A stretch of 64,000 nucleotides of DNA from Phyllobacterium sp. 628 (GCF_014189505.1 NZ_CP050303.1:547709-611708); one strand, 5' to 3'. Counted from the stretch's first letter, positions 8,530 to 17,433 are shown. Program-made: numbers and translations. The notes: a model not told the origin generated them from the sequence alone.

Positions 8530-9306
8530 TTAGCTGGCGAACAGCATGTCGTTGATGCGGGTTTCGAGCGCCGCTTGCGCACCGGTCCCAAGCTCTTCGG
8601 GTGATATGCTGTTCAGTTCGGCTTTGACCTGCCCCGGATGCGGCGACAACAGCAGAATGCGCGTGCCGATACGGATCGCCTCCTCAATCGAATGGGTGAC
8701 GAAAAGCACGGTGAAGTGTGTATCGTCCCAAAGCTGCAGCAGTTCATCCTGCATCTTGCGCCGCGTCAGCGCGTCGAGTGCTGCGAAGGGCTCGTCCATC
8801 AACAGAACGTCCGGCTCCATCGCCATACCTCGCGCAATGGCCACGCGTTGCTTCATACCGCCCGACAACATGTGCGGAAAACTATCGATGAATTTCGTCA
8901 GGCCAACCTTGTCGATGTAGCTGCGGGCACGCTCGCGTGCTTCCGCCGGTTTTGCCCGGCCACTGGCCGTCAGGGCAAAGATGACATTTTCACCCACGGT
9001 CTTCCACGGCAGCAACTGATCGAATTCCTGAAAGACCATCATCCGGTCGGGACCGGGTTCGGTTACTTCCTTGCCCTTGAGGATTATCTGGCCTTCTGTC
9101 GGCGTGAGGTAGCCGCCAATCGCCTTGAGCAAAGTCGATTTCCCGCAACCTGAAGGTCCGAGCAGAACAAAGCGGTCCGATTGAAAAACCTGAAAATCAA
9201 CGCGGTGCGTGGCGGTGACCAGCGTGTCCTGCGTCTTGTATTGCAACGTGACGCCCTCAACGCTCAACAATGCGCCGCGAGCATCAATCGACTGATGCAA
9301 ACTCAT
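8530..9306 (-). CDS. ABC transporter ATP-binding protein, NitT/TauT (SsuB-like) family
   Basis: ATPase of 258 aa. It carries Walker A GPSGCGKST, signature LSGGMKQR, Walker B VLLMDEPFAALDA and the switch histidine in THSIEEA. The frame is open a further ~117 codons upstream, but that extension is antisense to the response-regulator gene and has no family similarity. ATG 9306, directly preceded by GGGAGGAAGT, gives the family-typical length. It is the first gene of its operon and is transcribed divergently from the two-component genes, which probably control it. Confidence 0.92.
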   Translation of the reverse strand: MSLHQSIDARGALLSVEGVTLQYKTQDTLVTATHRVDFQVFQSDRFVLLGPSGCGKSTLLKAIGGYLTPTEGQIILKGKEVTEPGPDRMMVFQEFDQLLPWKTVGENVIFALTASGRAKPAEARERARSYIDKVGLTKFIDSFPHMLSGGMKQRVAIARGMAMEPDVLLMDEPFAALDALTRRKMQDELLQLWDDTHFTVLFVTHSIEEAIRIGTRILLLSPHPGQVKAELNSISPEELGTGAQAALETRINDMLFAS

Positions 9307-9345
9307 ACTTCCTCCCAATGCGTCTTCTCTTTCGTGCAACGCCGT

Positions 9346-9380
9346 AACGTTGACAAAACTCCCAGCGCGACTGTACTTGC
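9346..9380 (+). promoter_or_regulatory. Candidate promoter for the response-regulator gene
   Basis: The 115-base gap between the divergent ATPase and response-regulator genes contains TTGACA at 9350-9355, a perfect -35 box. The sequence 17 bases further (GTACTT) is only a poor -10, so the call rests mainly on the -35 element and the divergent layout. Operators for the OmpR-type regulator may also lie here, but no clear direct repeat stands out. Confidence 0.35.
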
Positions 9381-9421
9381 GGTAACTGACACATACCTGA
9401 CTCACGTTTCGGGGGCACGAT

Positions 9422-10087
9422 TTGCGCATTCTTGTCGTTGAGGACATGCCCGACATTGCCAAGGCGATTGCCCAACGCTTTGAGAAAATCGGCCATGCGG
9501 TGGATTGCGAAACCAATGGCCGGACCGCTGGCGAAGTGCTGCTGGTGCAGGAGTACGATCTCATCATTCTCGATATGATGCTGCCCGGCGCTGATGGCTT
9601 CGAGATTCTCAAAGCATTGCGTGGCCGCAAGAACAAGACGCCGGTTCTGGTCCTCACGGCGCGCTCGGCCGTCGACGACCGTGTGGACGTTCTTGATCTG
9701 GGAGCAGATGACTATTTGACCAAGCCGTTCGATTTCCGCGAGCTTGAGGCACGCGCCCGGGCACTGCTGCGCCGGAGCGCCGGCATGTCTGACAATGCAC
9801 TGCACTTTGGCGAGCTTGTCATTGATCAGGCCGGACGCACAGCTAGTGTTTCTGGCATGCCGCTCGATCTGACGCGCCGCGAATTGATCGTGCTTGAAAT
9901 TCTTGCTGCACGGCCGAAACGCTTCATTTCCAAGGAAGAGCTGGTGGAACAGCTTTTCAATTTCGATCAGGAGCCCAGCGCCAACGCCATCGAACAATAT
10001 GTGACGCGGCTGCGGCGAAAACTGGCGGATACAACCATCGAAATCCGCACGACACGAGGGCTGGGTTATCAACTTGCCATCAAATGA
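9422..10087 (+). CDS. Two-component response regulator, OmpR/PhoB family
   Basis: Transcription factor of 221 aa. The receiver domain begins with MRILVVEDMPD; the phospho-acceptor is Asp51 (IILDMMLPGADG) and the conserved switch residues are in VLTARS and the Lys of TKPFD. A winged-helix DNA-binding domain occupies roughly residues 125-218 and ends with the usual RGLGYQL. The start is a TTG codon at 9422, since the canonical N-terminus begins there and no ATG fits. It overlaps the kinase gene by 14 bases, indicating translational coupling, and faces a divergent sulfonate/nitrate-type ABC operon that is a plausible target. Confidence 0.92.
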   Translation: MRILVVEDMPDIAKAIAQRFEKIGHAVDCETNGRTAGEVLLVQEYDLIILDMMLPGADGFEILKALRGRKNKTPVLVLTARSAVDDRVDVLDLGADDYLTKPFDFRELEARARALLRRSAGMSDNALHFGELVIDQAGRTASVSGMPLDLTRRELIVLEILAARPKRFISKEELVEQLFNFDQEPSANAIEQYVTRLRRKLADTTIEIRTTRGLGYQLAIK

Positions 10088-11453
10088 TATCCGCTATTCG
10101 CTGCACACCCGGATCATCCTGTTCATCGGGCTCATTCTCGGCATTGGCGCAATCGTTCTTGCCCTTGCTGCCTGGCAATATGCAGGTATCGCCGCCCGCG
10201 ATGCCTATGACAAGCTGCTGATCGGCGGCACGATTCAGGTTGCGGAAAACGTGTATGTTCAGGGCGGTGTGGTAACCTTGGATCCACCCGCCGCCGCCTT
10301 TTCAACGCTGTCAGCCTATGATCTTGTCTTCTATCGGGTCACCGATCCTCGCGGCGTGGTGGTGGCGGGCTACGGCGATCTCGCTCCTAAAATCCCGGCC
10401 GGAAAAATCCGCCGGGGTGTTATCCTTTCAGATGACATCTATCAGGGACAGCCCGTTCGCGTCGCCGCAATCGGAAAGCAGATCGACACCCCAGACGGGA
10501 CAGGCTGGGTCGAGATCGTACTGGCCCAGACATTGCGGGCCCGGCAGGCGCTGGCATGGGACTTGACCAGCAAGGCCCTCGGAATGATCGCGATCATGAG
10601 CCTGCTCGCCCTGCTCGCCGGTGCCATATCCGTTCGCATTGCGCTGAAACCGCTCACGCGTATCGAACGGGAGATCGAGGCGCGCAAACCCGATGACCTG
10701 CGGCCTATCCGCATGACACCGCCCAATGAAATTCGAGCTCTGGTCAGTGTTCTTGATGATTTCATGCGCCGTCTGGCGGACCGTATCGCGCTCATGCAGC
10801 GCTTTATCGCCGATGCCGCACACCAGATGCGCACGCCACTGGCAGAACTCAATGCACAGGTGGAAATCCTGTCGAACGACGCCGATCCCAAATTTCAAGG
10901 CCAGATTCAAAATCTCGGCACCAAGATTACCGAACTCGGCGATCTGACGAGCCAGCTTCTCGACCACGCCATGGTCATTCACCGGGCTGGAGCAGTCAGT
11001 TTCTCTCCATTGGACCTCAACGCACTGGCAAAGACCACCCTCGCCCAGACGGTACCCCTGTCATTAGAACGCGAAGTGTCCATCGCCTTCATACCCGATG
11101 CGGATGACGTGCTTGTACAAGGCGACGCGATCAGCATTCGCGAGGCTTTGACCAATCTCATCAACAACGCGTTGAAACATGGGGCACATTCCCGGCTCTC
11201 GGTCAGTGTAGGACAGGATGAGATCAATGCGTGGATCAGCGTCTGCGACGATGGCCCCGGCATTCCACTTGCCGAGCAGACCCGATTGATAGCGCCTTTT
11301 GAAATCGGGGCGGATCGTACAACTGGTACTGGCCTGGGCCTGTCCATCGCTGCGGAAGTCGCGAAAGCACATGGCGGCGCGTTACTCTTTATAAACGAAC
11401 CGGAAGAATTCTGCGTGCGCCTAACCTTATCGCGTACAGTTCCGGCGCTCTAA
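10074..11453 (+). CDS. Sensor histidine kinase, TctE-like
   Basis: Membrane sensor kinase of 459 aa that phosphorylates the preceding response regulator. TM1 spans about residues 14-36 and TM2 about 168-190, flanking a periplasmic domain of ~130 residues of the 2CSK_N type found in TctE. A HAMP linker follows, then the H-box FIADAAHQMRTPL with phospho-accepting His250, the N-box NLINNALKHG, and G-boxes DDGPGIP and GTGLGLSIA. The start is TTG 10074 inside the end of the regulator gene. TctE-type sensors often respond to carboxylates; here the adjacent importer suggests its substrate may be the cue, which is inference. The 3' end overlaps bioZ by 4 bases, tail to tail. Confidence 0.9.
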   Translation: MPSNDIRYSLHTRIILFIGLILGIGAIVLALAAWQYAGIAARDAYDKLLIGGTIQVAENVYVQGGVVTLDPPAAAFSTLSAYDLVFYRVTDPRGVVVAGYGDLAPKIPAGKIRRGVILSDDIYQGQPVRVAAIGKQIDTPDGTGWVEIVLAQTLRARQALAWDLTSKALGMIAIMSLLALLAGAISVRIALKPLTRIEREIEARKPDDLRPIRMTPPNEIRALVSVLDDFMRRLADRIALMQRFIADAAHQMRTPLAELNAQVEILSNDADPKFQGQIQNLGTKITELGDLTSQLLDHAMVIHRAGAVSFSPLDLNALAKTTLAQTVPLSLEREVSIAFIPDADDVLVQGDAISIREALTNLINNALKHGAHSRLSVSVGQDEINAWISVCDDGPGIPLAEQTRLIAPFEIGADRTTGTGLGLSIAAEVAKAHGGALLFINEPEEFCVRLTLSRTVPAL

Positions 11454-12424
11454 ACTCCCCAAACCAGCGCGCCACCGGTGAGTCCGGCACCGGCTGCGGT
11501 CAGCAGAAGCCTTTCTTCTGCCGTAAACGGGTCTGCAACATTGGCAATCGACAGAGAAAGCGGAATGGTGGCAGCGGAGGAGTTGCCATAGTCGGCAATC
11601 GTGCGGACAACTCTGCAGGGATCAATATTCAAGTTATCGCTGACGGCATCAAAAATGCGGGTATTGGCCTGATGCGGAATAAACCTGCTGATAGCCGAGG
11701 ATGGAAGATCCGCGTTTTCCAAGGCCCGTTTGGCGCAACCGGTCATCATTTCGACGGCCTGTATGAACATTTCCCTGCCGTCCCGCATCGTCATGAGCGA
11801 TTGTTCAACGGCCATACCGGCAAAGAATGGCTGTTTTGATCCGCCAGCAGGGATGGAAATCAGGTCGTAAAGACTTCCATCTGAAGCCAAGTCCAAGCCG
11901 AGCAGCCCTTGATCTGCATTGCCGGATGGCACAACCACAACAGCACCAGCGGCATCAGCAAAAAGAACAGCACTCGCGCGTTCTGCCGGATTGATACGCC
12001 TGCTCAAAATATTGGCGGCAACCACAAGAACGGGCCGCTGTTGCGTTCGAACGAAGCCATCGGCAAGAGCCAGTGCATAGAGGAACCCCGAGCAAGCCCC
12101 GGCAAGGTCGATCGCCCCGGAATTTTTCAGGCCGAGCTGGTGCGCCAGCAAGGGCGCAGATGGGGGCAATAGATGGTCAGGCGTGGATGTCGCAAGCAGT
12201 GTCAGCGCGACGTCGCCATTTGGTATATTTGCATTGTCCAGTGCAGCGCGCGCGGCTTTGCTTGCGATATCTGTGAGGAATTCACCTTCCTCTACCCAAT
12301 GTCGCGACCGGATACCGGTCCGCCGCTCTATCCACCCCGGTTCAAGACCGAGCTCAGCTTCTATCTGCGCATTTTCAACGCGCCGAACCGGAACATAGTG
12401 ACCAAATCCGGCAAAACGGCTCAT
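11450..12424 (-). CDS. bioZ: BioZ, 3-ketoacyl-ACP synthase III-like enzyme of biotin precursor synthesis
   Basis: Thiolase-fold condensing enzyme of 324 aa, related to FabH. The catalytic triad is visible: Cys111 in LAGACSGFLYAL, His in FIPHQANTR and Asn in DYGNSSAAT. In alphaproteobacteria BioZ condenses glutaryl-CoA with malonyl-ACP to start the pimeloyl moiety of biotin, replacing the BioC-BioH route. The assignment over housekeeping FabH rests on position: it is the last gene of bioBFDAZ and its start overlaps the bioA stop by 4 bases (ATGA). Regulation should follow the BioR operators upstream of bioB. Confidence 0.9.
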   Translation of the reverse strand: MSRFAGFGHYVPVRRVENAQIEAELGLEPGWIERRTGIRSRHWVEEGEFLTDIASKAARAALDNANIPNGDVALTLLATSTPDHLLPPSAPLLAHQLGLKNSGAIDLAGACSGFLYALALADGFVRTQQRPVLVVAANILSRRINPAERASAVLFADAAGAVVVVPSGNADQGLLGLDLASDGSLYDLISIPAGGSKQPFFAGMAVEQSLMTMRDGREMFIQAVEMMTGCAKRALENADLPSSAISRFIPHQANTRIFDAVSDNLNIDPCRVVRTIADYGNSSAATIPLSLSIANVADPFTAEERLLLTAAGAGLTGGALVWGV

Positions 12425-13701
12425 TGCGCGCCGACGGCAAAGATACCCGCCGCTTCTTCGATAGCATCATAGGCCCGGCCGAGATCCTCCTGCGTGACGC
12501 AGTAAGGAGTCATCAGGTAAATAACGTTGCCAAGCGGCCGAATGAGCAGGTTCTTGGACCGGAAGAATGCGCGCAATTTTGGTCCGGCATCGGAGAGATA
12601 ACCGGAAGCGGTCACGTTGAGATCAAGCGCAGCGATCGTCCCGACCTGTCGCACATTGTAAAAACGCGGGTCTAATTCGAACCGTTTCAGCCTTTGTCTA
12701 TGCATCATTTCCAACTCACGGATTCGTTCGGCGACAGGCTCGTTTTTCCACACCTCGAGATTGGCGACGGCTGCTGCACAAGCGATAGGGTTGGCCGTAT
12801 AGGAACTTGAATGAAAGAAGGTTCTGCTGCGATCCGCCGACAGATGTGCGTCAAATATTTCTGCCGTGCATAACGTTGCCGCCAATGGCAGCGCGCCGCC
12901 GGTCAATCCTTTGGATGTGCATAGGATATCGGGGGAAATATCCGCGTGTTCACAGGCGAACATCGTGCCAGTGCGGCCCCACCCCGTCATCACCTCGTCG
13001 GCGATGACAAGACTGCCGTACTTTTCGGCAATTCGCTTCAGCTCCGTCAAGACAGATGCGGGATACATCCGCATGCCTCCCGCTCCGAGCACCAGAGGCT
13101 CGATCAGCAAAGCGGCAACCTCACCGCTCCTGCAGCAGGTCTCAAAAGCGTCGAGTGTATCCTGCTCACGGCCAGCGAGGGGAAACGGCAGTCTGTCAAC
13201 GCCGAAAAGCATGGGCTCATAAGCCGCGTTGAACACACCGCGCTCGCCCGCTGACATCGTGCCGATCGTGTCGCCGTGATAGCTGTGTTCCATGACAACG
13301 ATGCGGGAACGGGGAGCGCCCGAATTGTGGAAGAAGCCCAAAGCCATCTTCAATCCAACTTCAACGCAGGTTGATCCGCTGTCGGAGTAAAATACGTGAT
13401 TGAGACCCGCCGGAACGACGGCGAGCAATCCTCGCGCCAATTGCTCGGCTGGCTCGTGGGTAAATTCGGCAAAGATAATCTGGTCATACATTTCACAAGC
13501 TGTGCGGATGGCTTCCATGACACGCGGATGCCGGTGACCATGGGTAATCACCCACCAGGATGAGATTGCATCGAGAACAGCGTCACCATCCTCATCGAAG
13601 AGATAGGCCCCTTCGGTTTTAAGGACCCTCTTCATTGCGGATTCAAGTGCATGCTGGGTAAACGGATGCCAAACTGGCGACATTGAGACAGGTTTGGTCA
13701 T
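12421..13701 (-). CDS. bioA: Adenosylmethionine-8-amino-7-oxononanoate aminotransferase
   Basis: PLP enzyme (426 aa) converting KAPA to DAPA with S-adenosylmethionine as amino donor. Visible landmarks are VWHPFTQ at the N-terminus, SSWWVITHGHRHP, the glycine-rich cofactor site SDSGSTCVEVGLKMA, VIADEVMTGWGRTG with the PLP-ring Asp, and the Schiff-base lysine in TSKGLTGG. The frame extends upstream, but the start at 13701 overlaps the bioD stop by four bases (ATGA) and gives the usual length. It also overlaps bioZ by four bases at its 3' end. All catalytic motifs are intact. Confidence 0.95.
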   Translation of the reverse strand: MTKPVSMSPVWHPFTQHALESAMKRVLKTEGAYLFDEDGDAVLDAISSWWVITHGHRHPRVMEAIRTACEMYDQIIFAEFTHEPAEQLARGLLAVVPAGLNHVFYSDSGSTCVEVGLKMALGFFHNSGAPRSRIVVMEHSYHGDTIGTMSAGERGVFNAAYEPMLFGVDRLPFPLAGREQDTLDAFETCCRSGEVAALLIEPLVLGAGGMRMYPASVLTELKRIAEKYGSLVIADEVMTGWGRTGTMFACEHADISPDILCTSKGLTGGALPLAATLCTAEIFDAHLSADRSRTFFHSSSYTANPIACAAAVANLEVWKNEPVAERIRELEMMHRQRLKRFELDPRFYNVRQVGTIAALDLNVTASGYLSDAGPKLRAFFRSKNLLIRPLGNVIYLMTPYCVTQEDLGRAYDAIEEAAGIFAVGAQ

Positions 13702-14336
13702 GCGGCCACTCTTTGAAAACATGAAATGTCGAAATGATCCCGAAAGGCGCGGCGTAACGCGTCGGGCGTCAGCACCTCGAGCAATGGCAGGCGGCCGAGA
13801 CATGTCGCACCGCCCAGCTTCCCGATGATAGTCTGCGTATCAGCTTGTTCGTCGCCGATGAACACCACACCGAAAACAGGAATGGAGCGCCGGTGCAAAG
13901 CTTCCAGGGATAGCAATGTGTGGTTGATTGTTCCCAGACCCGTGCGGGCACAAAGAATAACGGGTATCTGCCAGCGCGCAAAAACATCTGCAAAGACCAC
14001 CTCGTCCGTCAGTGGAACCAGCATACCGCCCGCCCCTTCGATGATCAGCGGACCATTGCTTGCCGGCGGCATCAATTGCTCAGGCAGTATTCGGACATGG
14101 TCGATGCGTGCCGCCAGATGCGGCGACGCTGGCGTCTTTAACCGCCACGCTTCAGGAAAAATACGCTCTGATGGTATCCGGCCAAGCCGTTGGACCACCT
14201 CGCTATCGGTTTCACCATCGAGCCCCGACTGGATGGGCTTCCAATAGGAAGCCCCAAGCGCATCGGCTAGCGCGGCTGAAAATACCGTTTTGCCAATGTT
14301 CGTGTCGGTGCCGGTAACAACAAAGCGGGGTGTCAT
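13698..14336 (-). CDS. bioD: Dethiobiotin synthetase
   Basis: ATP-dependent carboxylase of 212 aa that closes the ureido ring of dethiobiotin from DAPA and CO2. The P-loop GTDTNIGKTVFSAALA is at residues ~8-23, followed by the substrate-binding YWKPIQSG and EGAGGMLVPL. It lies between bioF and bioA with four-base overlaps on both sides, so it is translated from the bioBFDAZ message. Length is near that of other BioD proteins and nothing looks damaged. Confidence 0.95.
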   Translation of the reverse strand: MTPRFVVTGTDTNIGKTVFSAALADALGASYWKPIQSGLDGETDSEVVQRLGRIPSERIFPEAWRLKTPASPHLAARIDHVRILPEQLMPPASNGPLIIEGAGGMLVPLTDEVVFADVFARWQIPVILCARTGLGTINHTLLSLEALHRRSIPVFGVVFIGDEQADTQTIIGKLGGATCLGRLPLLEVLTPDALRRAFRDHFDISCFQRVAA

Positions 14337-15478
14337 GCTGGTTCCTCGACAAGGGCGGCTGCAAGGCGCTCAAACATGCGAACAATTGCGGGTTGATCGA
14401 CATTCAGGGTGATGGAAATTCTCAAGCGGGCGGTTCCGGCAGGAACTGTCGGCGGGCGGATTGCACGAATATCAAAACCTGCGGCCTGCATGCGTGCCGC
14501 AATGCGCATTGCGCGGGCGTTACAACCGATCATGACTGGCAGGATCTGCGAACCACTGCCTTCCACACCAAGCATTGCTGAAAGTTGCTGATTGGCAAAA
14601 ATCTGGAGCTGTCCCAACCTGTCTCGCAGGTCCGGTTCATCCGCCAGTATTTTCAACGCTTCGCGCACACCCGCCGCCATCAACGGTGAAGGCGCTGTGG
14701 AATAGATGAAAGACCGAGCCCGATTGACGAGATAATCACAGATCACGCTGCTCGCACCAACAAGGGCACCGGCAACGCCAAGTGCCTTCCCGCATGTGTG
14801 CAGTACAATGACATTGTCCCGGCTCTCCATCCCGGCAGCGAGCCCGCGCCCATGCGGACCAAAGACCCCGGTTGCGTGCGCTTCATCAATTACAAGAAAT
14901 CCGTCATGCCTGTTGGCCAGCTCCAGAAGCTCTGGCAAGTGTGCACGGTCGCCATCCATGGAATAAAGACTCTCAACTGCAATCCACGGATGTCCCATCC
15001 CGCCCCTGCTTCGCCACGTGCAAATCGCCTGCTCAAAGCTGGCGGGATCATTGTGCCGAGCAGAAATGGCCTCTGCACGACTGGCCGCGATCCCTTCACG
15101 TGCACTGGCATGAACAAGATCGTCGTGGACGATCAGATCATTGTGTTGGGGCAGCGTTGAAAATAGCGCTGCATTTGCAGTGTATCCGCTTGAAAAATAG
15201 AGAGCACGCTCGGTTCCGAAAAATGCTGCTGCCTCTTCTTCAAGCGCCAGATGTTCAGGATGATTGCCGCGAAGCAGTCGCGATCCACCAGAGCCGATAG
15301 CAATGCCGCGCTCCAGAGCAGCACAGATCGCTTGTCTGATCCGTGGCGCGCTGGCCAAGCCAAGATAATCGTTCGACGTGAAATCAATGCCGGTGCTCTG
15401 CACGAGTATCCGCCTGCGGCCTTTCTGTTCCAACCCGTCCAATGTCTTTTCATAACGGGCCAAACGTTCGGAGATCAT
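14333..15478 (-). CDS. bioF: 8-amino-7-oxononanoate synthase
   Basis: PLP-dependent alpha-oxoamine synthase of 381 aa that joins pimeloyl thioester with L-alanine to give KAPA. Motifs: FTSNDYLGLA near the N-terminus, GSGGSRLLRGNHPEHLALE, VIDEAHATGVFGPHGRG, and the lysine that binds PLP in HTCGKALGVAGALVG. It overlaps the bioB stop (15475) and the bioD start (14336) by four bases each. It would accept the pimeloyl-ACP chain initiated by BioZ. Confidence 0.95.
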   Translation of the reverse strand: MISERLARYEKTLDGLEQKGRRRILVQSTGIDFTSNDYLGLASAPRIRQAICAALERGIAIGSGGSRLLRGNHPEHLALEEEAAAFFGTERALYFSSGYTANAALFSTLPQHNDLIVHDDLVHASAREGIAASRAEAISARHNDPASFEQAICTWRSRGGMGHPWIAVESLYSMDGDRAHLPELLELANRHDGFLVIDEAHATGVFGPHGRGLAAGMESRDNVIVLHTCGKALGVAGALVGASSVICDYLVNRARSFIYSTAPSPLMAAGVREALKILADEPDLRDRLGQLQIFANQQLSAMLGVEGSGSQILPVMIGCNARAMRIAARMQAAGFDIRAIRPPTVPAGTARLRISITLNVDQPAIVRMFERLAAALVEEPA

Positions 15479-16473
15479 TCGGCCGCATCCAGCGCCATCG
15501 GCTTCAGTCCGAGACGGCGAAACAGCGCGGCATCGTGATCTTCACCCGGATTATCGGCCGTCAGCAGCGTATCGCCGACAAAGATGGAATTTGCACCGGC
15601 AAAGAAACATAAGGCCTGCATCTCATCGCTCATACCGGTTCGTCCAGCGGAAAGGCGAACATGCGCTTTCGGCATAAGAATACGGGCCAAAGCGATGGCG
15701 CGCACGAACTCAATGGGATCGGTTGGCGTTGCATCACCGAGCTTCGAGCCGGGGATCGGTATCAGCATATTGATCGGAACGCTCTCCGGCGGGACTGGAA
15801 GGTTGGCAAGCGTCACCAGCATGGCAATATGGTCGTCCGTCGTCTCACCCATCCCAAGGATGCCACCCGCACAAACCTTGATACCGGCATCGCGGACATT
15901 AGTCAGTGTTTCCAGACGGTCGGCGAAGCTGCGCGTACTGATGATTTCCCGGTAGAACCGCTCAGATGTATCGATGTTGTGGTTATAGTAATCAAGTCCC
16001 GCATCGGCGAGCCTGCCAGCCTGAGCTGGAGAAAGCATACCAAGCGTCATGCAGGTTTCCATGCCAAGCGACCTGACGCCTTCAACCATGGCAACCACTG
16101 CATCCATGTCGCGGTCTTTCGGACTGCGCCATGCGGCGCCCATGCAGTAGCGTGTCGCTCCGCCATCCCGGGCCTTGCGCGCTTCCGCAACGACCTTTTC
16201 AATCTCCATGAGTTTGGATGCTTTAAGACCAGTCGGATAATGCGCAGACTGGCTGCAATAGCCGCAATCTTCCGGACATCCGCCTGTCTTGATCGATAAA
16301 AGCCGGCTTAACTGGACAGCATTGGGATCGAATTGGGCGCGGTGAATCGTTTGCGCCTGAAACAAGAGATCGTTGAACGGTAAATTATAGATTTTTTGTG
16401 CATCCGAAAATTCCCACAACGCACCTTCCGCAACGATTTCTCCCTCGAGTTTAAATACCGATGCGTCTTCCAT
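15475..16473 (-). CDS. bioB: Biotin synthase (radical SAM)
   Basis: Iron-sulfur radical SAM enzyme of 332 aa that inserts sulfur into dethiobiotin. The CxxxCxxC cluster motif is in GGCPEDCGYCSQSAHY, and conserved YNHNIDTS and GGILGMGE segments follow. The frame is open from an ATG at 16527, but the downstream ATG at 16473 has GAAGGA about 8 bases upstream, and choosing it leaves both BioR boxes (16511-16539) in untranslated leader rather than in coding sequence. First gene of bioBFDAZ. Biotin repression through BioR is expected. Confidence 0.93.
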   Translation of the reverse strand: MEDASVFKLEGEIVAEGALWEFSDAQKIYNLPFNDLLFQAQTIHRAQFDPNAVQLSRLLSIKTGGCPEDCGYCSQSAHYPTGLKASKLMEIEKVVAEARKARDGGATRYCMGAAWRSPKDRDMDAVVAMVEGVRSLGMETCMTLGMLSPAQAGRLADAGLDYYNHNIDTSERFYREIISTRSFADRLETLTNVRDAGIKVCAGGILGMGETTDDHIAMLVTLANLPVPPESVPINMLIPIPGSKLGDATPTDPIEFVRAIALARILMPKAHVRLSAGRTGMSDEMQALCFFAGANSIFVGDTLLTADNPGEDHDAALFRRLGLKPMALDAAE

Positions 16474-16510
16474 AGGTTTTTTCCTTCGGGCCAGATAGGG
16501 ATTGTGGCTA

Positions 16511-16520
16511 TTATAGATAG
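16511..16520. promoter_or_regulatory. BioR box 2 (imperfect) in the bioB leader
   Basis: TTATAGATAG; its reverse complement CTATCTATAA differs from the BioR consensus TTATMKATAA at the first base. It lies 10 bases from the perfect box at 16530-16539, about one helical turn away (19 bases centre to centre), suggesting two repressor dimers on the bioB promoter. Confidence 0.7.
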
Positions 16521-16529
16521 AATCCATAA

Positions 16530-16539
16530 TTATCTATAA
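16530..16539. promoter_or_regulatory. BioR box 1 (perfect) upstream of bioB
   Basis: TTATCTATAA matches the published alphaproteobacterial BioR consensus TTATMKATAA at all ten positions. It sits about 57-66 bases upstream of the chosen bioB start, within an AT-rich stretch (16520-16560) that should contain the promoter. The repressor gene candidate is at 16667-17335. Confidence 0.88.
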
Positions 16540-16666
16540 TATTATTCAGCACAAAGAAAAATGCAACCACACGTGGCGTGCAGCATCAAAACGGGGCAGT
16601 GGGTATGAAGAATGACAGCCCGCTATGGGACCGCTCAAGGCTCATAGAGCCCAATAAATGCCTGGA

Positions 16667-17335
16667 TTAGCCGACGATGGCAAAGGCATCCCGGGTCGAT
16701 CCGGTCGCGCTTTTTACCGGCTTTTGCCCGATCCATTGAACGTGGCGTTCAAGAACGGCAACCGCATTATCGACATTGCCCTGACGAAGAAAACCAAGAA
16801 TGGCCCGGTGGTCATGATCGGTCCGCACTTCCCAGTCTGATCTCCAGGCGGAAAACAGAAACCGCGCACTCACCGAGTGGAGATCATCAATTACAGCCAA
16901 CAGGCGTGGCATCGCGCACGGTGTGAGGATCAACCGGTGAAAACGCCGGTTTGCCTCTTCCCACGAGCGGACGTCGCGCGAATTATCGCCCGCGACCGTT
17001 GCCTCCTCAGCCTGATCGAGAATGGCGGCTGTCAAATGCGGCGCCGCTTGGCGAAGCGCAAGCCCCTCAAGCTCGGCACGCATCAAAGCGACTTCCCGCA
17101 CTTCTTTCAGATCAAAAGATGCCACGCGAACCCCGCGACGCGGTTCGCTGACTGCCAAGCCTTGAGCTTCAAGTTTGCGGAAGGCCTCGCGGACGGGGAC
17201 GTGGCTCGCACCGAACTCGTCAGCAATATGGTCCTGCCGCAATTTGGTGCCGGGCTCCAATTGCCCGGTCACAATCCGGTCAGCAAGGATACGGCTGATA
17301 CGGCTGGCAATTGTGTCTTCATTCGGTGCGGTCAT
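16667..17335 (-). CDS. bioR: BioR, GntR-family biotin repressor
   Basis: GntR/FadR-type regulator of 222 aa. The N-terminal winged helix holds GTKLRQDHIADEFGASHVPV and REAFRKLEAQGL; the C-terminal FCD-type helical domain holds the metal-binding-like R..E and H residues (AELEGLALRQAAP, RRFHRLIL, DHRAILGFLRQG). It lies immediately upstream of bioB in the same orientation, and BioR-box-like sequences occur before bioB and before its own start, which fits the BioR of Agrobacterium and Brucella, a biotin-operon repressor that regulates itself. Family membership is certain; the BioR identity is inferred from operators and context. Confidence 0.88.
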   Translation of the reverse strand: MTAPNEDTIASRISRILADRIVTGQLEPGTKLRQDHIADEFGASHVPVREAFRKLEAQGLAVSEPRRGVRVASFDLKEVREVALMRAELEGLALRQAAPHLTAAILDQAEEATVAGDNSRDVRSWEEANRRFHRLILTPCAMPRLLAVIDDLHSVSARFLFSAWRSDWEVRTDHDHRAILGFLRQGNVDNAVAVLERHVQWIGQKPVKSATGSTRDAFAIVG

Positions 17336-17338
17336 ATT

Positions 17339-17348
17339 TTATAGATAT
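17339..17348. promoter_or_regulatory. BioR-like box upstream of bioR (autoregulation)
   Basis: TTATAGATAT, four bases upstream of the bioR start codon; the reverse complement ATATCTATAA differs from TTATMKATAA only at the first base. A site here would block transcription or translation initiation of bioR itself. It overlaps the place where a ribosome-binding site would lie; no clear Shine-Dalgarno sequence is seen. Confidence 0.7.
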
Positions 17349-17433
17349 TTTGGTTCGCTACGCCTGTCGAGCCCGAGCCATCAGATTCGGGACATAAACC
17401 TTGTATCCCACCAGAAAACGGCTGCAACCCGCC

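Noticed and set aside
9307..9657. 117-codon N-terminal extension of the SsuB-like ATPase
   Set aside because: Overlaps the response-regulator gene in antisense and has no homology; ATG 9306 has a perfect Shine-Dalgarno site.
11450..12424. Housekeeping FabH
   Set aside because: Sequence is FabH-like, but the gene is translationally coupled to bioA at the end of bioBFDA, the hallmark position of bioZ.
16474..16527. bioB start at ATG 16527
   Set aside because: Would put a BioR box inside the coding sequence; ATG 16473 has the better ribosome-binding site and fits the family N-terminus.
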